From: Gammaproteobacteria bacterium
GTDB taxonomy: Bacteria > Pseudomonadota > Gammaproteobacteria > Pseudomonadales > UBA7434
Direction: 5' to 3'
NCBI GenBank assembly: GCA_024280785.1
Contig: JAJRPK010000326.1
Location: forward strand, 1-6,118
Length of the DNA: 6,118 nucleotides
Part shown: positions 1 through 6,086 of the stretch, piece by piece
How the letters are laid out: each line of letters begins with the position of its first letter
Numbering within the stretch: the stretch's first letter is position 1
Notes under the pieces: generated by a model
The model's database searches: none
What the model was told of the DNA's origin: nothing
The model's input: the letters and a program-made list of their open reading frames with translations, nothing else
Position numbers and translations under genes: made by a program

Positions 1-3
1 GAC

Positions 4-48
4 ATATTTATGTGTGTCTTGAAATAAAGGGTATTCTATACAAATGCC
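4..48. repeat. Diverged partial copy of the 116-bp inverted-repeat element, cut by the window edge
   Basis: Read on the plus strand, this stretch aligns without gaps to the reverse complement of 4024-4068, with about 37 of 45 bases identical. The first 17 bases (4-20, including ATATTTATGTGTGTC) are identical. It therefore covers one terminal arm plus the adjoining interior of the element found in full at 4024-4139, and the rest would lie to the left of base 1. It starts 22 bp after the stop codon of the TonB-dependent receptor gene, much as the full copy starts 11 bp after the SDR stop, but the other end of the element faces the gene. Two copies of different age make a dispersed repeat family likely. 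Its function is unknown. Confidence 0.7.
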
Positions 49-70
49 TCGGTGGTATGTCTCCATGTAA

Positions 71-2116
71 TTAAAACGTTCCTGTAAGCTCTAATTTATA
101 AATAGTACCAAAACTGCGCGAACGGCGTTCAACTTTAACTAGCGAGCCGTCACGACTGGGGCTAAAAATATCACGTTCGAACGAATCGCTTTTATCTCCA
201 AAGTTTCTAACGGTAAATTTTGCTGTCATACCTAGAATATTTTTATGCTCTAAGTACTGATATGCCAAGCCTTTATTCTCGACAGTTTCGGTAATTTGAT
301 TAAAGCGAAAAGTCGGCGCCAATCTCCCAGCTTCGTAGCCTATTCCCCAAGCCCAATCCGTATCAGGAATATCATAACGTAACTCCGTATTAACCTTATA
401 AACGGTGTCATTGTTGATCCGTCGCTCTCTTCCCGAAATGGGGTCATCAAGCTTGCCGCTATTGCGTTTAGCCGTTAGGTCCCAACGAGCGCCTTCCCAG
501 CCCAAGGGAGCCAACTGAATAGAGGTCACTAACTGTATGCCGTAGCGGCTGGCGAAATCCAAATTACCAACAGCGCTTTCATTATTAACGCTGATCCGAT
601 CGACAATATCTTCTATGTCTTCATAAAAAACGGTGAACGTGGCAGCCCCCCATTCATTGAGATCGTAGTCTAAAACCCACTCAAACAACCACGCTTGTTG
701 AGGAACCAAGTCCGGGTTAGCCGCATCAGAATTACTGTTAGCCAAATCAACAGAAGCAAGAAAGTCAGAAAAATCTAACTGCCCCACCACTCGTTCAAGC
801 TTAAAGTTTACTGATATTGAATCAGAAAAGCCGTAGGCAAAAGAAACTAATCCCTTACCCCGAGTGAACTCTCGCCGCTGACTTAGGTCTCCCGACTGTT
901 TTAAAGTTGAATTTTCTACCCCTAAGGAGCCCTGAAATGACCACCGCTTCGATAACGTTCGCGCATAACTCACATTGACTTCAAAGCGATTTTCTTCAAC
1001 TTTACCTTCATCTATCCCAACGACCTGACTACCGACTTTTGTAGCTAGCTGTGATTCAAAAAAGTTGTACGCTGCTTCTGTTGATAGCTGCCATTGCTCC
1101 TTATTCGAACCTAGCCAGCGGTATTCACCTCGGAGAATGCTCTCACCTTGTGCACGTTTATCAGTAGTTTCTCTATTTTCGACAGGCGATCTTCCGTCAA
1201 AAACCAGCTCGGGGCCAAGAATGATCGACGAAGTCACCGGTGTGCGCTTTACACTTTGAAAGGCAATCAGCTTTAACAGCCGCCCTGTTGCTAACAAAAA
1301 TTCATAGTCGCCACTAACCTCTCCACTCCATTCGTTAGTAGTCTGCTGAAAACGTCTGTTTTTATCTTCTAAATTACTTCTTCTCAGCTCAGTATCTTGC
1401 CGCCAACGTTCACCATAAGAAAAATTCAAGTGGCCAGTATTGCCCGTTTCGGGGTTAAACGTAAAACCCACAGCAACCGAAGGGCTCGTCCAGTAAAACA
1501 GCTGATACTCATCTCGCGTTTCAATGACCTCGCCGCCGGCATTGGTTACCCGCTCGGGGCCGCCATGCCCACGGCGTTGGTAATCATTGATAATACCTAA
1601 GGTCCAACTGGTCAACCCTAGTTTTCCCGCCATCGATAAACTGCCGTTCCAATACGCCGGGTCCACCTCGTCGTTTTCATCGCGCTGCTCGAGGCTCCAA
1701 CCCCAAGTCCCTGAAAGCTTGTCGTTTTTTACAATCAGATTAACGACCTCCCCTGATAAACCTGGGGTATTCAACGCCGTTCCTTCGTGCACTTCTATGC
1801 TAACAATAGAAGATGCTGGTATTCTTTTTAAGGTATCGACAATTCCGTTAGATTTCCCCGCTACTCTTGCCCCGTTAATTAATACGTTAGATGACGCTGC
1901 GCCCAAACCGCGCGAACTATCTTCTTGCTTAATCGAAAAACCGGCAACCCGCTCAACTACATCAAATGCTGTTCGCGGGGAATATTGGCTAAAATTCTCC
2001 ACCGTGTAACTACGCAATAAAGATTGGCTGCTAAAATTTGAATTGATCGGCACATCATCTGCCGCCAGTAACTTACTAGAAAGCATGCAGAAAAATAGAA
2101 CCGATAAAAATTTCAT
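71..2116 (-). CDS. TonB-dependent outer-membrane receptor
   Basis: This 681-residue protein is an outer-membrane ligand-gated channel, inferred to import a nutrient using TonB-ExbBD energy. Residues 1-18 form a signal peptide (basic start, hydrophobic core, cleavage near LLA-ADD). Residues about 38-130 match a plug domain: TAFDVVERVAGF, a GLGAASSNVLINGARV stretch, then RIPASSIVSIEVHEG and GLSGEVVNLIVK. From about residue 135 the chain is rich in alternating aromatic/polar strands typical of a 22-strand barrel, and it ends in ...LELTGTF with the C-terminal Phe used in barrel assembly. There is no N-terminal STN signalling domain, and no clear TonB box could be identified between the signal peptide and the plug. 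The ATG at 2116 fits the signal peptide, although its Shine-Dalgarno sequence is weak. A 142-bp gap with a palindrome separates it from the thiolase gene, so it probably has its own promoter. The ligand cannot be assigned: siderophore, cobalamin, carbohydrate and lipid uptake all remain possible. Confidence 0.88.
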   Translation of the reverse strand: MKFLSVLFFCMLSSKLLAADDVPINSNFSSQSLLRSYTVENFSQYSPRTAFDVVERVAGFSIKQEDSSRGLGAASSNVLINGARVAGKSNGIVDTLKRIPASSIVSIEVHEGTALNTPGLSGEVVNLIVKNDKLSGTWGWSLEQRDENDEVDPAYWNGSLSMAGKLGLTSWTLGIINDYQRRGHGGPERVTNAGGEVIETRDEYQLFYWTSPSVAVGFTFNPETGNTGHLNFSYGERWRQDTELRRSNLEDKNRRFQQTTNEWSGEVSGDYEFLLATGRLLKLIAFQSVKRTPVTSSIILGPELVFDGRSPVENRETTDKRAQGESILRGEYRWLGSNKEQWQLSTEAAYNFFESQLATKVGSQVVGIDEGKVEENRFEVNVSYARTLSKRWSFQGSLGVENSTLKQSGDLSQRREFTRGKGLVSFAYGFSDSISVNFKLERVVGQLDFSDFLASVDLANSNSDAANPDLVPQQAWLFEWVLDYDLNEWGAATFTVFYEDIEDIVDRISVNNESAVGNLDFASRYGIQLVTSIQLAPLGWEGARWDLTAKRNSGKLDDPISGRERRINNDTVYKVNTELRYDIPDTDWAWGIGYEAGRLAPTFRFNQITETVENKGLAYQYLEHKNILGMTAKFTVRNFGDKSDSFERDIFSPSRDGSLVKVERRSRSFGTIYKLELTGTF

Positions 2117-2209
2117 TGTCTATCGTTACTTAGCGTTGCACAATTTAATGAGAAACGAAGCCATCAACCACAAAACCGACATACCATTCGTTACCAGAGT
2201 ATTAATGAG

Positions 2210-2237
2210 TGGTAGTAAAATGATTTAGTTACTACCA
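2210..2237. repeat. Perfect 9-bp inverted repeat between the thiolase and receptor genes
   Basis: TGGTAGTAA (2210-2218) and TTACTACCA (2229-2237) are exact reverse complements around a 10-base centre. A further 5 bp can pair outside (TTAAT at 2202-2206 with ATTAA at 2238-2242) if three bases bulge out. It lies 22 bp after the thiolase stop and about 94 bp before the receptor start. It could be a factor-binding operator for the receptor gene or an RNA hairpin ending the thiolase transcript. No T-run follows it on the minus strand, so it is not a standard intrinsic terminator. Its arms share TTACTAC with the tandem repeats at 3966-3998. Confidence 0.6.
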
Positions 2238-2258
2238 ATTAAGCGAGTGTATTTTATT

Positions 2259-3440
2259 TTAATTCTGGGCACCCAGTATTAATCCACTAGTCGGCACTCC
2301 CGTACCCGCCGTTACCAAAACGTGTTCAACGTTATCAACTTGATTACAAGATTGTCCACGTACTTGCCTTACCCCTTCTGCAACGCCGTTTAAGCCGTGA
2401 ATATACGCTTCACCTAACTGGCCACCGTGAGTATTAACTGGCAATGATCCACTCAGTAAATGCTCACCCCCACGAACAAAATCTTTAGCTTCGCCACGCG
2501 GGCAAAATCCGTACTCTTCCAACTGGGTCAATACATAAGGTGTAAAATGATCGTAAATCACCGCTGTTTGAATATCTTTGGGGCCTATTCCTGCCTGCGC
2601 ATACAACTGCTGCGCTACCAGTTCGCATTCGCTTAAACGAGCAACATCGTCTCGATAATAAGAGTTCATCGCCTGCTGGTCGTCGCACGCTCCTTGTGCC
2701 GCACCGCGAATATATACAGGCTTTTGTTGCAACTCGTTGGCGCGTTCCGCAGCAACAATGACACAAGCCACTGCGCCGTCAGATTCCTGACAACAATCAA
2801 GTAATCTCAGCGGCTCGCAAATCCACCGACTATTTTGATGATCTTCTAAAGTAATCGGTTTTTGGTAGAACCAAGCATTGGGATTATTCGCTGCCATCGC
2901 CCTCGCACCAACAGATATTCTGCCTAAATCCTCTGAGGTTGCGCCGTACTTGTTCATATACGCCGTTGCTGCCATCGCCACCCAGGAAGCCGGTGTCAGC
3001 AATCCGTGAGGGCTATACCAACCAAAGTTACTCGCTTCATAGCTCGCGTTCGCTGGTCGATCAGCAACGCCCGTACCGAAGCGGTATTCTGACCGTTCAT
3101 TCATAGCGCGATAAACGACAACGCACTCACAAACACCCGTAGCAACCGCCATTGCTGCTTGCATTAGCGGAGCACAAGCTGCCCCACCCCCATAATGAAT
3201 ACGCGAGAACATTTTTAATGACTTGCCACCAATAAGCCGATGCACCTCCATCTCGGGGTTATTATCCATCGTATAAGTACTAATCCCGTCAACTTCAGTC
3301 GGATCAATACCAGCGTCGGCAAGTGCCGCGAGCACCGACTCGACAGCCAAATGCATTTCGCTTCGACCCGACTGCTTTGAAAATTCGGTACTGCCGATTC
3401 CAACAATGGCCGCCTGCCCGCTAAGAGTTCTTTTGCTCAT
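2259..3440 (-). CDS. Thiolase-fold / lipid-transfer protein (SCP2-thiolase-like, probably non-classical)
   Basis: This 393-residue protein belongs to the thiolase superfamily, in the group often annotated as acetyl-CoA acetyltransferase or lipid-transfer protein. It begins with the family pattern AAIVGIGSTEFSK (10-22) and DAGIDPTEVDGI (42-53). It then has YGGGAACAP (83-91), YDHFTPYVLTQLEEYGF (296-312), VNTHGGQLGEAYIHGLNG (335-352) and VLVTAGTGVPTSG (374-386). By spacing from the following helix, the usual nucleophilic Cys position appears to be Gly85 or close to it, with Cys89 displaced. The C-terminal Cys-x-Gly of classical thiolases is also absent, replaced by GTGVPTSG. Conventional Claisen thiolysis is therefore doubtful. 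The YDHFT Tyr and the HGG/His348 regions are kept, as in Ltp2-type aldolases that cleave steroid side-chain CoA esters. It follows the DUF35 gene by 61 bp on the same strand, so the two are probably co-transcribed and form a complex. Its start ATG is preceded only by a weak GTGAGAA. The substrate is unknown. Confidence 0.85.
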   Translation of the reverse strand: MSKRTLSGQAAIVGIGSTEFSKQSGRSEMHLAVESVLAALADAGIDPTEVDGISTYTMDNNPEMEVHRLIGGKSLKMFSRIHYGGGAACAPLMQAAMAVATGVCECVVVYRAMNERSEYRFGTGVADRPANASYEASNFGWYSPHGLLTPASWVAMAATAYMNKYGATSEDLGRISVGARAMAANNPNAWFYQKPITLEDHQNSRWICEPLRLLDCCQESDGAVACVIVAAERANELQQKPVYIRGAAQGACDDQQAMNSYYRDDVARLSECELVAQQLYAQAGIGPKDIQTAVIYDHFTPYVLTQLEEYGFCPRGEAKDFVRGGEHLLSGSLPVNTHGGQLGEAYIHGLNGVAEGVRQVRGQSCNQVDNVEHVLVTAGTGVPTSGLILGAQN

Positions 3441-3501
3441 CTTGTTCTCACTTTAGCTGTATTCATTTGCATTTTTTTAATGGCATTTTCTAAATATAAA
3501 A

Positions 3502-3903
3502 TTAAACTGGTTCAAAAAAAGCCAACGTCACATCTTTGTCGCAGGGCGTTATAACAACTTTGACAGCGGTGCCCACAGCGATTTGTGCCGGCTGTATATT
3601 GATGAGTTCGGCCACTAATCGAGTACCTTCCTCTAATTTAATCAAGCCGATAGGATGCCCTTTTTTAAACGGAGGAGGCAACGGATGATGCATGCGGACA
3701 TAACTGTCGATAACACCCCTTCCCGAAGATTCGACGGCATCCAATTCAAAAGATTGGCAGTGTTTACAGCAAGGCCCCGGAGGATGTTGCAAACGATCAC
3801 AGCTTTTACAGTGCTGTATAAGCAACTTCCCTTGCTTTAAGCCATCCCAAAAAAACTGAGTGTCTTTGTTGACCCCAATACGTGGGCGTAATACTTCAGT
3901 CAT
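3502..3903 (-). CDS. DUF35 Zn-ribbon / OB-fold acyl-CoA-associated protein
   Basis: This is a 133-residue protein of the DUF35 family. Residues 14-28 form the typical N-terminal helix (DTQFFWDGLKQGKLL). A rubredoxin-like zinc ribbon follows, with Cys32-x-x-Cys35 and Cys46-x-x-Cys49. Residues about 55-133 form an OB-fold with the family-typical GRGVIDSYVRMHHPLPPPF and an ending with ...DVTLAFFEPV. Proteins of this family are partners of thiolase-fold enzymes and are thought to bind or channel the acyl-CoA; the gene order here supports that role with the downstream thiolase-like protein. A TTG codon nine bases upstream (3912) extends the frame by three residues. The ATG at 3903 is preferred because AGAGG lies 9 bases before it, and because the extended start would leave no spacer for that site. 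The length is normal for the family. It has no signal peptide, so it should be cytoplasmic. Confidence 0.87.
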   Translation of the reverse strand: MTEVLRPRIGVNKDTQFFWDGLKQGKLLIQHCKSCDRLQHPPGPCCKHCQSFELDAVESSGRGVIDSYVRMHHPLPPPFKKGHPIGLIKLEEGTRLVAELINIQPAQIAVGTAVKVVITPCDKDVTLAFFEPV

Positions 3904-3928
3904 CGTCCTCAACCTCTATTCAATTGTA
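3904..3928 (-). promoter_or_regulatory. Ribosome binding site and possible -10 box for the DUF35/thiolase operon
   Basis: On the minus strand AGAGG (3917-3913) lies 9 bases before the ATG at 3903, and a second GAGG lies only 3 bases before it. The first is the more usable and decides the start. Further up, TACAAT (3928-3923) matches the TATAAT consensus at 5 of 6 positions and would give a short leader, but no good -35 hexamer is found 16-18 bp above it. If the promoter is real it may depend on an activator, which would fit the tandem repeats just upstream. Confidence 0.3.
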
Positions 3929-3965
3929 TCGCCCATAACACCGCAAACGTTCATGCAGTTGGCCT

Positions 3966-4020
3966 GTAGTAATCTTGTAGTAATCTTGTAGTAATCTTGT
4001 AGTAGCTATGTAGTTACTAT
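3966..4020. repeat. Five tandem 11-bp repeats upstream of DUF35
   Basis: Three identical units GTAGTAATCTT (3966-3976, 3977-3987, 3988-3998) are followed by two related ones, GTAGTAGCTAT (3999-4009) and GTAGTTACTAT (4010-4020). On the minus strand each unit ends in ACTAC, so five cores recur every 11 bp, close to one helical turn. A possible degenerate sixth unit, GCAGTTGGCCT, lies at 3955-3965 in the same register. The array begins about 62 bp before the DUF35 ATG, a distance suited to activator binding. It could equally be a slippage-prone minisatellite with no regulatory role. Confidence 0.85.
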
Positions 4021-4023
4021 CGG

Positions 4024-4139
4024 GGCGCTTGAAAGGAATCCCCTTTTTTTAAAGACACACATAAATATATCCCTATAGTTCGACGCTGGCATCCCTGCCA
4101 GCAACGGTCTTTAAATAAAGGGGATTCCTTTCAAGTGCC
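4024..4139. mobile_element. 116-bp MITE-like element with 33-bp terminal inverted repeats
   Basis: The left arm (4024-4056) and right arm (4107-4139) are reverse complements at 31 of 33 positions and share CTTGAAAGGAATCCCC. The 50-bp centre (4057-4106) contains a second, small palindrome. No coding potential is visible. Size and structure fit a non-autonomous miniature inverted-repeat element or a compound palindromic repeat. No convincing target-site duplication flanks it: the left flank ends ...CTATCGG and the right begins TTATTAG. As RNA it would fold into one long hairpin. It starts 11 bp after the SDR stop, so it could act as a 3' UTR structure for that gene and isolate it from the DUF35 operon. 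A diverged copy lies at 4-48. Confidence 0.7.
4085..4102. repeat. Small REP-like hairpin inside the element
   Basis: GCTGGCA (4085-4091) and TGCCAGC (4096-4102) form a perfect 7-bp, GC-rich stem around TCCC. It is nested inside the terminal inverted repeats of the larger element and is more GC-rich than its surroundings. Short hairpins of this form occur as REP-like repeats in many gammaproteobacteria. Whether this one belongs to such a family needs a genome-wide count. Confidence 0.55.
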
Positions 4140-4150
4140 TTATTAGTAGC

Positions 4151-4924
4151 TTACACCTTGTTAGCCTTCTCCATGATTTTCCATAACAAACCCGGGAAGT
4201 ATCGACGGAGCCTAACCATCCATTTTGCCGAACCAGGACGCACTACCCACTGACCTTTCTCAATCGCTTTTTCCGCCTCGTCGATAATAAATTCGGGAGA
4301 GACCATCATGTCGTCACCCGCTGTTTTTATACTACCGGGACCGTTGTCTATCGCCTGTTTAATAAGCGGGGTATTCACCATCGGAGGGCAAATCAATAAA
4401 AAACGCAGGGGGCTATCTTTATTCTCATGATGTAAGACTTCAGCCCAAGTATTTGTCGCAGACTTAGTCGCCGAGTAAGCACCAAGATTATGTGTTAGGA
4501 CATCCCCTGCCATTGACCCAAACATCATGATGTCTCCGCTGCCTCGGGCATCCATCAACGGCCACAGTGTTTTAACCATATTGACGGTGCCACCATAATT
4601 AATTGCCATCATTTTATTGGTCGACTCGGCCGTCATTTCCTTTATCGATTGTCCCGGCATAATGGCCGCACAATGAACCAAGCGATCAATGGGTCCCAAC
4701 GAAGACTCCACCTCTTCGACAACTTTTCGCACTTGATCAAGATTGCTGATATCACAAGTAAAAGCGGTTAAATTATCGTGTTCAGCAGTCACTGTCGCCA
4801 ACGCTTCTTCGTTGAGGTCGACAATAGCTACTTTGGCTCCCTGATTGGCTAATCGCAATGCCGCAACTCGCCCCATACCACTCGCGCCACCTGTAACCAA
4901 TGCTGTCTTACCGTGAAAAGCCAT
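4151..4924 (-). CDS. Short-chain dehydrogenase/reductase (SDR family)
   Basis: This 257-residue classical-type SDR is an NAD(P)-dependent oxidoreductase acting on an alcohol/ketone. The Rossmann fold starts with TGGASGMG (11-18). Asp36 at the end of the second strand (VAIVDLN) favours NAD(H) over NADP(H). CDI (57-59) is the adenine-contacting region. The catalytic set is Asn109 (INYGG), Ser137 (FGSMAG), Tyr150 and Lys154 (YSATK). The usual NNAG after the fourth strand is replaced by HCAA (84-87), a departure from the norm. After ICPPMVNTPL (the PG-motif region) comes a basic/aromatic C-terminal helix, WMVRLRRYFPGLLWKIMEK, which may touch membrane or a hydrophobic substrate. GGGG lies 8 bases before the ATG at 4924, supporting that start. 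It is separated from both neighbours by more than 220 bp of repeat-containing DNA, so it is probably transcribed alone. The substrate is unknown: hydroxyacyl-CoA, fatty alcohol or steroid hydroxyl are all plausible. Confidence 0.9.
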   Translation of the reverse strand: MAFHGKTALVTGGASGMGRVAALRLANQGAKVAIVDLNEEALATVTAEHDNLTAFTCDISNLDQVRKVVEEVESSLGPIDRLVHCAAIMPGQSIKEMTAESTNKMMAINYGGTVNMVKTLWPLMDARGSGDIMMFGSMAGDVLTHNLGAYSATKSATNTWAEVLHHENKDSPLRFLLICPPMVNTPLIKQAIDNGPGSIKTAGDDMMVSPEFIIDEAEKAIEKGQWVVRPGSAKWMVRLRRYFPGLLWKIMEKANKV

Positions 4925-5018
4925 AGTATTTTCCCCGTACTATTAATAAATCGAATTGACTAAAAATAAAGATTTTTGCGAACAGCTTGAGCGGATCATG
5001 ACCGAAATATCTGTTTGG

Positions 5019-5048
5019 AAAGTAAGTATCAAGTAAAGCACTTACTTT
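5019..5048. promoter_or_regulatory. Perfect 9-bp inverted repeat upstream of the SDR gene, possible operator
   Basis: AAAGTAAGT (5019-5027) and ACTTACTTT (5040-5048) are exact reverse complements separated by 12 bases. A further AAGTAAAG (5031-5038) in the spacer partly repeats the left arm. The site lies 95-124 bp before the SDR ATG and is AT-rich. Symmetry and position suit a dimeric regulator such as a TetR-type protein, but no regulator gene is in the window. No strong -35/-10 pair was found between it and the SDR gene. Confidence 0.45.
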
Positions 5049-5093
5049 AACGGCAGCAAAAGCCCAGCATTATAGCGGTTGTAACGGGCAGCA

Positions 5094-5131
5094 ACCTTTC
5101 TATTGCTTAACCTCGCAAGCAATAGAAAGGT
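5094..5131. repeat. Perfect 15-bp stem-loop after the desaturase gene
   Basis: ACCTTTCTATTGCTT (5094-5108) and AAGCAATAGAAAGGT (5117-5131) are exact reverse complements around an 8-base loop. It lies 60 bp after the desaturase stop. Neither strand has a T-run after the stem, so it does not fit a simple intrinsic terminator. It may be an RNA 3'-end stabiliser, a factor-dependent termination site, or an operator. Its sequence is unrelated to the 116-bp element. Confidence 0.65.
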
Positions 5132-5191
5132 GATCTTATCGAAATCGTTGTGATTTCAACAATATTGGTGATTAAAGGAGGTGGTGGGAGA

Positions 5192-5962
5192 CTAAAACCA
5201 GGAGGTTTTAATCAAACGCTCGGGGATCTTACTTTTTATTTGTTCGTGCAAACCTGGCAGCATAGACCAGTGGACGCCTTGTTTAAAATGGTGCGCGGTA
5301 TGGTAACCAAGATTGCCAGTAAACAAGTTGTACCAATAATTGGTATTGTTAAAGGATGCTTCAAACTCATCTTTTGTATCGAGGCCAGAATGGTGCTCAT
5401 AGGTTGCCCATGCGGTCATAAGCAAGCCAATAGCCATCGGCAAAGCGAAGATAAAAAATCCCGCCATGGGTCGATGCCAAATCAAGAAAGCCACTATTAA
5501 AAAAGTTACCGCCGAATAAATTAAAAAGTCCTTACGCACTTTGGGGTAGCGCCGCCCCACCACGAAACCGCGATAGTACGCTGTTCCGGCAACATTGAAT
5601 GTATATTCCAACTCACCCATTTTCGTCCCATTTTTTCGTGTCCATCGACTTTCATCACGCGTTTGGTCCAGATAATGATGATGATGACCCAAAACATGGT
5701 GCAACACCCATAAATTTGTAGTCACGCCGGTATGCAGCGCATAAAAAAACTCTAATATACGATTTAAAGTTTTTGAGCGAAAAGTAAAAGTATGTTGGTG
5801 GTGGTGATTCCAGGCGCAGATTTTGAGCTTGGGAATAAACATCGCTACATAGTAGAACGCAAGCAAAAAAACATTATTAACCAGCAGGTAAATAGTGAAA
5901 TCTAACAGACTGATCCCCATAATTATGGCGACAGGGATGCGATCTTGGGAATATTTAAACAT
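5192..5962 (-). CDS. Membrane fatty acid desaturase-family protein
   Basis: This 256-residue integral membrane di-iron enzyme of the fatty acid desaturase/hydroxylase superfamily would introduce a double bond or hydroxyl into an acyl chain using O2 and an electron donor. All three histidine boxes are present: HHHQH (53-57, HxxxH), HHVLGHH (88-94, HxxxHH, followed by two more residues HH/Y) and HTAHH (221-225, HxxHH). An extra EHH lies at 189-191. Hydrophobic membrane spans are at about 9-44 (probably two) and 146-185 (probably two), giving the usual hairpin layout with the boxes on the cytoplasmic side. The frame is open further upstream, with a TTG at 6109, but the extra 49 residues look non-conserved and overlap the apparent start of the divergent gene. 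The ATG at 5962 starts the family-like MFKYSQDRIPVAI. No strong Shine-Dalgarno precedes it, which leaves some doubt. The neighbouring lipid-type enzymes fit a lipid role, but the exact regiospecificity cannot be told. Confidence 0.85.
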   Translation of the reverse strand: MFKYSQDRIPVAIIMGISLLDFTIYLLVNNVFLLAFYYVAMFIPKLKICAWNHHHQHTFTFRSKTLNRILEFFYALHTGVTTNLWVLHHVLGHHHHYLDQTRDESRWTRKNGTKMGELEYTFNVAGTAYYRGFVVGRRYPKVRKDFLIYSAVTFLIVAFLIWHRPMAGFFIFALPMAIGLLMTAWATYEHHSGLDTKDEFEASFNNTNYWYNLFTGNLGYHTAHHFKQGVHWSMLPGLHEQIKSKIPERLIKTSWF

Positions 5963-6086
5963 GCTGCTGATTCTGTCAAATATCTTGATGAATAAAAATG
6001 GCCAATGGAACCGCCAGCGCAAGAAACATAGTCCGGAGAGAGAAAATGATGCCCTCTCACACTGCACTGGGTCAATATTCCCATAT

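Noticed and set aside
1065..2228. Several plus-strand open frames of 60-140 codons opposite the receptor gene
   Set aside because: They lie antisense to a gene with clear domain structure, have no ribosome sites or recognisable motifs, and look like codon-bias shadows.
2485..2766. 93-codon minus-strand frame inside the thiolase gene
   Set aside because: It is an alternative frame of the thiolase coding sequence, with a Cys/Arg-rich composition typical of a shadow.
3966..4020. CRISPR array
   Set aside because: The units are 11 bp and directly adjacent with no spacers, and no cas genes are present.
4000..4151. Target-site duplication TAGTAGCT on both sides of the 116-bp element
   Set aside because: The two copies (4000-4007 and 4144-4151) are 16 and 4 bases away from the element ends, and the left one belongs to the tandem repeat, so they do not abut the element.
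5174..5184. AAAGGAGGTGG on the plus strand, a near-ideal Shine-Dalgarno sequence
   Set aside because: The GTG codons just after it lead to a stop within a few codons, and no real plus-strand gene follows. It is probably chance.
5193..5210. 7-bp AT-rich stem at the desaturase stop (TAAAACC/GGTTTTA) as a terminator
   Set aside because: It lies inside the last codons, is weak and has no T-run after it.
5150..5500. 116-codon plus-strand frame opposite the 3' part of the desaturase
   Set aside because: It is antisense to the conserved HTAHH region and shows no domain.
5974..5979. TTGACA on the minus strand as a -35 box for the desaturase
   Set aside because: The matching -10 would fall inside the coding sequence and fits poorly (AAATAT).
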